Of a DNA stretch of 6,355 bases, positions 1 through 6,293 are shown one piece after another. The notes under the pieces were generated by a model, which saw nothing but the letters and a program-made list of their open reading frames with translations, ran no database searches and was not told where the DNA came from. The DNA is taken from assembly GCA_946479185.1 (NCBI GenBank), contig CAMLFF010000194.1, positions 1-6,355 of the forward strand. The letters run 5' to 3'. How positions within the stretch are numbered: position 1 is the stretch's first letter; each line of letters starts with the position of its first letter. Position numbers and translations under genes: made by a program. The stretch comes from an uncultured Sphingobium sp. Lineage in GTDB: Bacteria > Pseudomonadota > Alphaproteobacteria > Sphingomonadales > Sphingomonadaceae.

Positions 1-85
1 TGGCGATGGCAAGGGCGATGTCGTCGTGGCGCTCCGCCGGACGAGGCGCGTAAGTGAGGTGTAGCCGCCTCGCGTCATATCGCAC
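1..85. other. Unresolved window edge; possible partial ORF on either strand
   Basis: I cannot assign this stretch. On the minus strand an open frame could begin at GTG 83-85 and run out of the window; it reads VRYDARRLHLTYAPRPAERH and continues DDIALAIA, and lacks a convincing Shine-Dalgarno sequence. On the plus strand a second frame reads GDGKGDVVVALRRTRRVSEV and ends at TAG 62-64, which would be the tail of a gene convergent with ubiB. Two other plus frames stop at 49-51 and 55-57. All of these have GC-rich third positions, so codon bias does not separate them in so short a piece. I recognise no family. A coaBC start, which I recall often following ubiB in alphaproteobacteria, is not visible here. 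Confidence 0.2.
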
Positions 86-106
86 GGTGGGGCGTCCACG
101 CGGCAG

Positions 107-126
107 ATGCCAGCCTTCGCTGGCAT
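107..126. repeat. REP-like palindrome (8-bp perfect stem, CTTC loop)
   Basis: ATGCCAGC (107-114) and GCTGGCAT (119-126) form a perfect 8-bp inverted repeat around the loop CTTC, followed by GACG. It lies downstream of the ubiB stop codon and in no clear gene. From memory, palindromes of this type are scattered through sphingomonad intergenic regions, so I read it as a REP-family element. There is no T tract on either strand that would make it a good intrinsic terminator. Confidence 0.6.
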
Positions 127-128
127 GA

Positions 129-169
129 CGACTGATTTTTGGCTGCGCTTGAACTGCGCGCCAAAGTCG
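129..169. repeat. Imperfect inverted repeat between two REP-like palindromes
   Basis: CGAC (129-132) pairs with GTCG (166-169). TTTGGC (138-143) pairs with GCCAAA (160-165). GCGC (145-148) pairs with GCGC (156-159) around the loop TTGAACT. T144 bulges out, and five bases on the left side (133-137) are unpaired. The structure fills the space between the hairpins at 107-126 and 202-223, so the three may be parts of one composite repeat. On the minus strand the stem is followed by A residues, not T, so it is not a convincing ubiB terminator. Confidence 0.4.
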
Positions 170-182
170 TCGGCTGGGTGCG

Positions 183-198
183 AAGGCAGGAAGGCAGG
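183..198. repeat. Tandem 8-bp direct repeat (two copies)
   Basis: AAGGCAGG occurs twice in immediate succession (183-190 and 191-198), directly before the palindrome at 202-223. It is probably a small slippage duplication. I see no function in it. Confidence 0.5.
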
Positions 199-201
199 TG
201 G

Positions 202-223
202 ACCCCGGGTCAAAGCCCGGGGT
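202..223. repeat. REP-like GC-rich palindrome (8-bp stem)
   Basis: ACCCCGGG (202-209) pairs with CCCGGGGT (216-223); T210 and G215 can add a wobble pair around the loop CAAA. Like the palindrome at 107-126 it is followed by GACG on the plus strand, so the two could be variants of one family in the same orientation. It lies 22 bp past the ubiB stop. On the minus strand no T tract follows the stem, so a role as terminator is only possible, perhaps as an mRNA-stabilising 3' hairpin. Confidence 0.6.
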
Positions 224-245
224 GACGTTGTGTGTGAGTGCAGCC

Positions 246-1784
246 TCAGCCCAGCAGCGCCATTGCCCCAGCGCCGACTGCCGCCGCGATGATCGCCACC
301 GCGCCATAGCGCAGGAAGCCGCCGCCGCGCACCTGCACCAGCTTCACTTCCGGCAGCGGGAAAGGCGGGGGTGCGCCGCCCGGCTCGGGGAACTGATCTT
401 CGAGGCGGCGGACGAGGCCGGGCAGACGGCGGATGGTGTCGACGGCTTCGTGAATCGAATCGGCAATCTTGGCTTCGGGGCCGAGCTCATCGCGCAGCCA
501 GCCCTTCACATAGGGGCCAGCGACGTCCCACATATTGATCTTGGGATCGAGCATGGTGGCGACGCCCTCGACCATGACCATCGTCTTTTGCAGCAGCAGC
601 AGGTGAGGCTGCGTCTGCATGTCGAAATCGCGAGTGATGGCGAACAGACCGTCCAGCATCTGGCCGACCGACAGCTCGGAGACGGACTTGCCGCGCATCG
701 GCTCGCCCACGGCGCGCAGGGCTGTGGCGAACTCGGCGACATTATGGTGCGAGGGCACATATTGCGCCTCGAAATGGATTTCCGCCACGCGGCGATAATT
801 GCCGGTGATGAGGCCGTAGAGAATTTCCGCCAGCCACAGCCGCGCGCGCCGGTCGATCCGCCCCATGATGCCAAAATCAATGGCGGCAATATCGCCATTG
901 GCGAGCACGAACAGATTGCCCTGATGCATATCCGCATGGAAGAATCCGTCCGCAATCGCCTGCCGCAGGAAGGTGTTGACGAGGCGGGCGGCAATGTCGA
1001 TCAGATCATGCCCGGCCGCGATCAGCCCAGCGCGGTCGCTGATCTTGATGCCGTCGATCCATTCGAGCGTCATCACCCGGCCATTGGTGCGGTCCCAATC
1101 GATGGTGGGAATGCGATAGCCGGGGATGGCGACCATCGCCTCGGACAGCTCGGAGGCGGAGGCCGCCTCACGCCGCAGATCAAGCTCGCGCACGGTCCAG
1201 CGCTTGAGATTGGCGATGACGAGGCGGGGGCGCAGGCGGGAGACTTCACCGCCCAATTGCTCAAGATGCGCGGCGGCCCATTCATAAGTGTCGATATCGC
1301 GGGCAAACCGCTCGCGGATGCCGGGGCGCAGCACCTTGATGGCGACGGTGCGCCCATCGGTGGTGACGGCCTTGTGGACCTGCGCGATGGAGGCGGCGCC
1401 GACGGCTTTTTCATCGACGCTGGCGTAGAGGTCTTCAAGCCGACGCCCAAAGCTGCCCTCAATCTCGGCACGAATCGCGGAGAAGGGCACGGGCGGCAGC
1501 GCATCCTGCAGGCTCAGCAGATCAGCGGCGGCCTGCTCGCCGACCAGATCGGGCCGGGTGGCGAGCGTTTGCCCCAGCTTGATGGCGGCGGGGCCGATGG
1601 CGCGGAACGCCTCGGCATAGCGCGGCTGCTTGGGCACCCAGGCGCCAAGCCGCGCAATGCGGGCGAGCTGGCGGACAGCGGCGGGCGTGTTGCGATCCCG
1701 CTCGATACCGCGCAACGCGCCGTGCCGCGCAAGGGTGCGGCCCCATTTGAGCAGGCGCCAGAGGTGGGTTGTGTGGGAGGTCAT
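246..1784 (-). CDS. ubiB: UbiB, ABC1/ADCK-type atypical kinase-like protein of ubiquinone biosynthesis
   Basis: The 512-residue protein has every hallmark of the UbiB/ABC1/ADCK family. These are the family-specific KxGQ motif (K69-Q72), the alanine-rich nucleotide loop GAASIAQVH (129-137) that replaces the usual Gly-rich loop, the invariant Lys of VAIK (K150), the ExD motif (E200-D202), the catalytic-type loop HADMHQGN (283-290, Asp285 and Asn290) and DFG (303-305). The C-terminus (about 491-511) is a hydrophobic Ala/Gly-rich segment that should anchor it in the inner membrane. In known systems UbiB is an ATPase-like factor needed for ubiquinone synthesis, thought to help lipid intermediates reach the soluble enzymes; direct protein phosphorylation is not its established role. 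The ATG at 1782-1784 is chosen because AGGAGGGG lies 8 nt upstream. The stop is TGA. It follows ubiE on the same strand after 139 bp, so cotranscription is likely. Confidence 0.96.
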   Translation of the reverse strand: MTSHTTHLWRLLKWGRTLARHGALRGIERDRNTPAAVRQLARIARLGAWVPKQPRYAEAFRAIGPAAIKLGQTLATRPDLVGEQAAADLLSLQDALPPVPFSAIRAEIEGSFGRRLEDLYASVDEKAVGAASIAQVHKAVTTDGRTVAIKVLRPGIRERFARDIDTYEWAAAHLEQLGGEVSRLRPRLVIANLKRWTVRELDLRREAASASELSEAMVAIPGYRIPTIDWDRTNGRVMTLEWIDGIKISDRAGLIAAGHDLIDIAARLVNTFLRQAIADGFFHADMHQGNLFVLANGDIAAIDFGIMGRIDRRARLWLAEILYGLITGNYRRVAEIHFEAQYVPSHHNVAEFATALRAVGEPMRGKSVSELSVGQMLDGLFAITRDFDMQTQPHLLLLQKTMVMVEGVATMLDPKINMWDVAGPYVKGWLRDELGPEAKIADSIHEAVDTIRRLPGLVRRLEDQFPEPGGAPPPFPLPEVKLVQVRGGGFLRYGAVAIIAAAVGAGAMALLG

Positions 1785-1789
1785 GATGA

Positions 1790-1910
1790 AAGCCCCTCCT
1801 CTTCAGAGGATGGGTTGGGGTGGTGCCTGACAGAGCCGCTGTTCGCTGCGCGTGCGATGCTGGCGCATCGCCACCACCCCCGGCCCCTCCTCTGAAGATG
1901 AGGGGAGCTT
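1790..1910. repeat. REPIN-like element: two inverted REP-like palindromes filling the ubiE-ubiB gap
   Basis: Arms 1790-1825 and 1872-1910 are inverted copies: each contains AAGC, a CCCCTC-type block, the core CTTCAGAGGA, then a G run and TGGTG, read on plus for the left arm and on minus for the right. Each arm is itself a 22-bp palindrome (1793-1814 and 1884-1905), with one internal mismatch and a 2-nt centre. Between the arms, GCGATGC (1854-1860) and GCATCGC (1865-1871) form a further perfect 7-bp hairpin around TGGC. Two inverted REPs around a short spacer is the defining layout of REPINs. No tyrosine-transposase (RAYT) gene is in view, so mobilisation in trans is inferred. From memory, similar palindromes recur in sphingomonad genomes. 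Confidence 0.7.
1793..1800 (-). promoter_or_regulatory. ubiB ribosome-binding site, embedded in the REP palindrome
   Basis: On the minus strand this reads AGGAGGGG, 8 nt before the ubiB ATG, a very strong Shine-Dalgarno sequence that fixes the start. The same bases are the 3' half of the 22-bp palindrome 1793-1814. In the ubiB message the ribosome-binding site can therefore pair with CCCATCCT just upstream, with one mismatch. The right REP arm (1872-1910) offers a competing partner. Confidence 0.7.
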
Positions 1911-1923
1911 ATGCCGTCGCTCA

Positions 1924-2655
1924 TCAAATCTTCCAGCCGGAATGGATCGCCACGAGGCCACCCATGATCGGCTCGGCCTTCACTTGCACGAATCCGGCCT
2001 GCTCGATCATGCTGGCGAATGTCGGCATATCCGGGAAGCGTCGGATCGACTCGATGAGGTAGCGATAGCTCTCCTCATCACCCGCGATCAGCTTGCCGAG
2101 CTTGGGGACGAGCTTGTGCGAATAGCGATCATAAATATCGCCAAAGCCGGGCCAGGTGGTGGTGGAGAATTCCAGGCAGAAAAAGCGCCCACCGAATTTG
2201 AGCACGCGATGGGCCTCACGCAGCGCAGCGGGAATGTCCGTCACGTTGCGGATGCCGAAGGCGATCGTATAGGCATCGAACTGCCGGTCATCAAAGCTAA
2301 GCGTCTCGGCATTTTGGGGGCTCCAGGTGAGGCCCTGGATGCTGCGTTTTTCCGCGCGTTCCATGCCCACGCCGAGCATATCCTCATTGATATCCGACAC
2401 GGTGATGAGCGCGCCATGCTTGGCCATGCGGAAGGCAATATCGCCCGTGCCGCCCGCCATATCGAGGATCGTCTCGCCCGCGCGCGGCTTCACCCGGCGC
2501 ACAAACTGATCCTTCCACAGACGATGCATGCCACCGGACATGGCATCGTTCATGACGTCATAATTTTTCGCGACATTGGAAAAGACGCCGCCGACCAGCT
2601 TTGTCTTCTCCTCGGGGGCTACTTCGCGATAGCCGAAGGAAACAGTGTCACTCAT
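1924..2655 (-). CDS. ubiE: UbiE, SAM-dependent C-methyltransferase of ubiquinone biosynthesis
   Basis: UbiE methylates the ring carbon of 2-methoxy-6-polyprenyl-1,4-benzoquinol, using S-adenosylmethionine, in ubiquinone synthesis; in organisms that make menaquinone it also acts on demethylmenaquinol. The 243-residue product shows YDVMNDAMSGGMHRLWK (32-48), the SAM-binding glycine motif DMAGGTGD (65-72), the acidic end of strand 2 (SDIN, Asp88), NAE (115-117), FGIRNVTD (133-140) and the family C-terminus GLVAIHSGWKI. The length is typical. The ATG at 2653-2655 is preferred because MSDTVSFGY matches where family members begin. An upstream in-frame GTG (2761-2763) would add 36 basic, non-conserved residues and would overlap the likely promoter. 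No strong Shine-Dalgarno precedes the chosen ATG; only a weak AGAG. Two TGA stops occur in tandem (1924-1926, 1921-1923). It is the first gene of the minus-strand pair with ubiB. Confidence 0.97.
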   Translation of the reverse strand: MSDTVSFGYREVAPEEKTKLVGGVFSNVAKNYDVMNDAMSGGMHRLWKDQFVRRVKPRAGETILDMAGGTGDIAFRMAKHGALITVSDINEDMLGVGMERAEKRSIQGLTWSPQNAETLSFDDRQFDAYTIAFGIRNVTDIPAALREAHRVLKFGGRFFCLEFSTTTWPGFGDIYDRYSHKLVPKLGKLIAGDEESYRYLIESIRRFPDMPTFASMIEQAGFVQVKAEPIMGGLVAIHSGWKI

Positions 2656-2764
2656 GGGGCGGGCTCTAGCGGGTAATGTGGTGCGCTGCAAAGGCTGGTG
2701 TCGCTTATGGGACCGGATGCGGCGCAGGTGATCCCTCGCCCGCTTGACCCAAACCCGTGCCACA

Positions 2765-2770
2765 GTTATA
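2765..2770 (-). promoter_or_regulatory. Candidate -10 element of the ubiE promoter
   Basis: The minus strand reads TATAAC, five of six matches to the sigma-70 -10 consensus. Its best upstream partner is TTGCGG (minus strand, 2790-2795) at a long 19-bp spacing, so the -35 is weak. A start about 7 nt downstream would give a leader of roughly 100 nt to the ubiE ATG at 2655, and would leave the alternative GTG at 2763 untranscribed. Confidence 0.4.
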
Positions 2771-2866
2771 GGGCCGCCTGCCCCTCGGTCCGCAATCCGT
2801 CTTTTTCAAGGATTCGCTTGCTGATGCCGGGGTAAAGCAGAGCTTGAACATTGCCTATGCTCTTGC

Positions 2867-2899
2867 AGGGCCAGGAGGTCGTTAAGACCGCCGGGTCCT
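2867..2899 (+). promoter_or_regulatory. str operon leader hairpin with T-rich tail (attenuator-like)
   Basis: A near-perfect stem is centred on the loop GTTAA (2881-2885). GGTC pairs with GACC (2877-2880 / 2886-2889), GG with CC (2874-2875 / 2891-2892) and AGGGCC with GGTCCT (2867-2872 / 2894-2899, one G-U). A2876/G2890 and A2873/G2893 are A/G mismatches. That gives 12 pairs in 14 stacked positions. The strand continues TTTGTCGTTT, a broken T tract. It lies 88 nt upstream of the rpsL ATG with no plus-strand gene before it, so it is a leader element, not the terminator of another gene. It could be an attenuator, a protein-binding RNA or a DNA operator; the sequence does not decide. Confidence 0.55.
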
Positions 2900-2971
2900 T
2901 TGTCGTTTGAATGTCCATCTCCGGATTGGCTCTCATGCGTCGCAGGAATTGCAGACCGCAAAGTAACTGAC

Positions 2972-2979
2972 AAAGGTGA
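2972..2979 (+). promoter_or_regulatory. rpsL ribosome-binding site
   Basis: AAAGGTGA ends 8 nt before the ATG at 2988 and matches the anti-Shine-Dalgarno well. An in-frame GTG at 2976-2978 lies inside this site and would add MKGF to S12, so it is rejected as the start. Confidence 0.8.
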
Positions 2980-2987
2980 AGGGCTTC

Positions 2988-3359
2988 ATGCCAACAATTA
3001 ACCAGCTGGTTCGCAAGGGCCGCGAACCGCAGAAGGCCAAGAGCAAGGTCCCTGCAATGGAGCAGAACCCGCAAAAGCGTGGCGTCTGCACCCGTGTCTA
3101 CACCGTGACCCCGAAGAAGCCGAACTCGGCTCTCCGCAAGGTTTGCAAGGTGCGTCTCACCAACCAGCGTGAGGTCATCAGCTACATCCCCGGTGAAGGC
3201 CATAATCTTCAGGAGCACAGCGTTGTGCTGATCCGCGGCGGTCGTGTTCGCGATCTTCCCGGCGTGCGCTACCATGTGCTTCGCGGCGTGCTGGATACCC
3301 AGGGCGTCAAGGATCGCAAGCAGAGCCGTTCCAAATACGGCGCCAAGCGTCCTAAGTAA
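2988..3359 (+). CDS. rpsL: 30S ribosomal protein S12
   Basis: S12 sits at the decoding centre of the small subunit and controls translational accuracy; it is the streptomycin-response protein. The 123-residue product is the normal bacterial length and is collinear with E. coli S12 without gaps. The accuracy loop [11 protein letters not shown] (41-51) is intact, with Lys43 and Lys44. The second loop reads [13 protein letters not shown]: Asp89 (the residue that RimO methylthiolates in E. coli) and Pro91 are kept, but position 88, Lys in E. coli, is Arg here (codon CGC, 3249-3251). K88R is a known streptomycin-resistance substitution in E. coli and Mycobacterium tuberculosis. The basic C-terminus [14 protein letters not shown] is typical. 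It is the first gene of the str operon; rpsG follows after 18 bp. Confidence 0.99.
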   Translation: MPTINQLVRKGREPQKAKSKVPAMEQNPQKRGVCTRVYTVTPKKPNSALRKVCKVRLTNQREVISYIPGEGHNLQEHSVVLIRGGRVRDLPGVRYHVLRGVLDTQGVKDRKQSRSKYGAKRPK

Positions 3360-3377
3360 GCAGGGGAGACCAGAAAT

Positions 3378-3848
3378 ATGTCACGTCGTCGTCGCCCCGA
3401 AAAGCGCATCATCCTTCCCGATCCTATCTACAAGGATCAGGTGCTTTCCAAGTTCATGAACAACCTCATGCTGGATGGTAAGAAGGCCGTCGCTGAATCG
3501 ATCGTTTATGGCGCTCTCCAGACTGTGGAGACCCGCGCCAAGAAGGATCCGATCCAGATGTTCCACGATGCGCTCAACAATGTGAAGCCAGGTATCGAAG
3601 TTCGCAGCCGCCGTGTTGGTGGTGCGACCTATCAGGTGCCAGTCGAAGTGCGCCCTGAGCGCGCTCAGGCCCTGGCTATCCGCTGGCTGATCACTGCCGC
3701 TCGCGCGCGCAGCGAAACCACCATGGCTGCCCGCCTTTCCGGCGAGTTGCTGGATGCTGCGAACAATCGCGGCAATGCGGTGAAGAAGCGCGAAGATACG
3801 CACCGGATGGCAGAAGCCAACCGTGCCTTCTCGCATTACCGCTGGTAA
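3378..3848 (+). CDS. rpsG: 30S ribosomal protein S7
   Basis: S7 nucleates folding of the 3' domain of 16S rRNA (the head of the 30S) and lines the exit-site region. The 156-residue product begins [10 protein letters not shown] and has the S7 signature around [22 protein letters not shown], in residues 15-36, then [20 protein letters not shown] and the conserved end [21 protein letters not shown]. The length is that of the short S7 form without the C-terminal extension of E. coli K-12. GGGGAG (3363-3368) lies 9 nt before the ATG. Only 18 bp separate it from rpsL, so the large S7-binding intercistronic hairpin used for autoregulation in E. coli cannot be present at that junction. It is followed directly by a terminator-like hairpin and an unusually long gap to fusA. 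Confidence 0.99.
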   Translation: MSRRRRPEKRIILPDPIYKDQVLSKFMNNLMLDGKKAVAESIVYGALQTVETRAKKDPIQMFHDALNNVKPGIEVRSRRVGGATYQVPVEVRPERAQALAIRWLITAARARSETTMAARLSGELLDAANNRGNAVKKREDTHRMAEANRAFSHYRW

Positions 3849-3864
3849 TCACTATATAGGGAAA

Positions 3865-3894
3865 CCGGGCGCCATGAATGTGGTGCCCGGCTTT
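3865..3894 (+). terminator. Terminator- or attenuator-like hairpin after rpsG
   Basis: CCGGGCGCCA (3865-3874) pairs with TGGTGCCCGG (3881-3890): ten pairs, one of them G-U, with a possible T-G closing pair and loop GAAT. AAA before the stem can also pair with TTT after it, leaving C3891 bulged. CTTTCACATTTT follows, an interrupted T tract. It begins 16 nt after the rpsG stop. It is probably a partial terminator or an mRNA 3' stabiliser that lowers readthrough into fusA. The right arm could alternatively pair with GCCGGGC at 3965-3971. Confidence 0.6.
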
Positions 3895-3943
3895 CACATT
3901 TTCCCGGTGGATCTGTTCCGCCGTTCGTCCCGGACGCAAGAGA

Positions 3944-3961
3944 GCCATTTTTAAAAATGGC
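3944..3961. promoter_or_regulatory. Exact 18-bp palindrome in the rpsG-fusA gap
   Basis: GCCATTTTTAAAAATGGC is a perfect palindrome with an AT-only 10-bp core in a GC-rich context. As RNA it would form only a 7-bp stem with loop TTAA and no following U run, so it is a poor terminator. Perfect symmetry with no spacer fits a dimeric DNA-binding protein site better, or a bend or UP-like element for a fusA promoter. I do not recognise the motif as a named operator. Confidence 0.45.
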
Positions 3962-4039
3962 CGTGCCGGGCATGAGCCGCGAACTCTCATATGAGGTCAT
4001 TCGTCGTCGCTCTGCCCTCCAAGGGGTGAACGGAGCTGG

Positions 4040-4068
4040 CTGACAGGCCCGCCGCAACGCCTAATCAT
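4040..4068 (+). promoter_or_regulatory. Candidate fusA promoter
   Basis: CTGACA (4040-4045, five of six to the -35 consensus) is followed after 17 bp by AATCAT (4063-4068, four of six to the -10). A start near 4075 would leave a leader of about 40 nt. The long gap and the hairpin after rpsG make a separate fusA promoter reasonable, but the -10 is weak. Confidence 0.3.
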
Positions 4069-4082
4069 CGAACTTCCAACCC

Positions 4083-4098
4083 GCCGCGCTTATGCGGC
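4083..4098 (+). promoter_or_regulatory. Small hairpin directly before the fusA ribosome-binding site
   Basis: GCCGC (4083-4087) pairs with GCGGC (4094-4098) around GCTTAT. GGAGTGA (4102-4108), the fusA Shine-Dalgarno, starts 3 nt later and the ATG is at 4114. A GTG at 4105-4107 is in frame but lies inside the Shine-Dalgarno, so it is rejected as the start. The hairpin leaves the ribosome-binding site free and may only define the leader end. Confidence 0.4.
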
Positions 4099-4113
4099 AA
4101 CGGAGTGAATAGC

Positions 4114-6186
<2,073 letters not shown>

Positions 6187-6209
6187 TCGGCACTTCGCAC
6201 TGGATTTAT

Positions 6210-6219
6210 GTAAATTTAC
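6210..6219. repeat. 10-bp AT-rich palindrome in the fusA-tuf gap
   Basis: GTAAATTTAC is perfectly symmetric and lies in the most AT-rich stretch of the gap (about 6204-6225), 23 bp after the fusA stop. It could be part of a promoter or operator for tuf, but I see no good -35/-10 pair around it. Confidence 0.3.
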
Positions 6220-6225
6220 TGTTAT

Positions 6226-6250
6226 GGGGGCGCCTTCGCGAGGCTTCCCC
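6226..6250 (+). promoter_or_regulatory. Hairpin in the fusA-tuf gap
   Basis: GGGGG (6226-6230) pairs with TCCCC (6246-6250, one G-U), C6231/T6245 are mismatched, and GCCT (6232-6235) pairs with AGGC (6241-6244) around TCGCG. GAGCGGTTGAAA follows, so there is no T tract and it is not an intrinsic terminator. An mRNA-processing or stability role between fusA and the much more abundant tuf message is possible. Confidence 0.45.
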
Positions 6251-6293
6251 GAGCGGTTGAAACCCAAGCTATTCGGACAAGAACGAGGTAAAT

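Larger units (their letters stand above)
2656..2987. other. Divergent ubiE / rpsL control region (332 bp, no gene)
   Basis: This gap must contain the start signals for ubiE on the minus strand and for the str operon on the plus strand. I can see a minus-strand TATAAC (2765-2770), a plus-strand stem-loop with a T-rich tail (2867-2899), a 19-codon open frame without a ribosome-binding site (2911-2970) and the rpsL Shine-Dalgarno. For the str promoter there is no convincing -35/-10 pair. TTGAAC (2844-2849) and TATGCT (2856-2861) are each reasonable hexamers, but they are 6 bp apart and cannot be partners. The promoter therefore probably lies upstream of the hairpin, with a leader of 100 nt or more. 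No trace of mutM, which often neighbours ubiE in alphaproteobacteria, is seen. Confidence 0.6.

Noticed and set aside
198..1895. A 565-codon plus-strand frame over ubiB, and a similar 274-codon frame over ubiE (1852-2676)
   Set aside because: Both are shadows of the real minus-strand genes. They read through REP elements and carry low-complexity His/Ala/Gly/Asp-rich sequence with no recognisable domain.
2656..2763. N-terminal extension of UbiE from GTG 2763
   Set aside because: The 36 added residues are Arg-rich and not part of the family, and the GTG overlaps the region just after the best -10 element.
2766..3275. A 169-codon minus-strand frame across the rpsL leader and antisense to most of rpsL
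   Set aside because: It spans the leader hairpin and S12 coding sequence, shows no family motifs, and would occupy the region needed for both promoters.
3846..3863. Resemblance of TAATCACTATATAGGG after the rpsG stop to a T7 phage promoter
   Set aside because: It is only a partial match with the spacing disturbed, at a gene end in a chromosomal operon. Chance similarity, and also a poor -10 candidate because no -35 partner is present.
3926..3936. CGTCCCGGACG inverted repeat in the rpsG-fusA gap
   Set aside because: It is only 11 bp with a single central base. It cannot fold as a stable hairpin and is too short to claim as a site in GC-rich DNA.
3986..3995. CTCATATGAG palindrome as an operator
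   Set aside because: Ten bases of perfect symmetry are expected by chance at modest frequency, and nothing ties it to a nearby start site.
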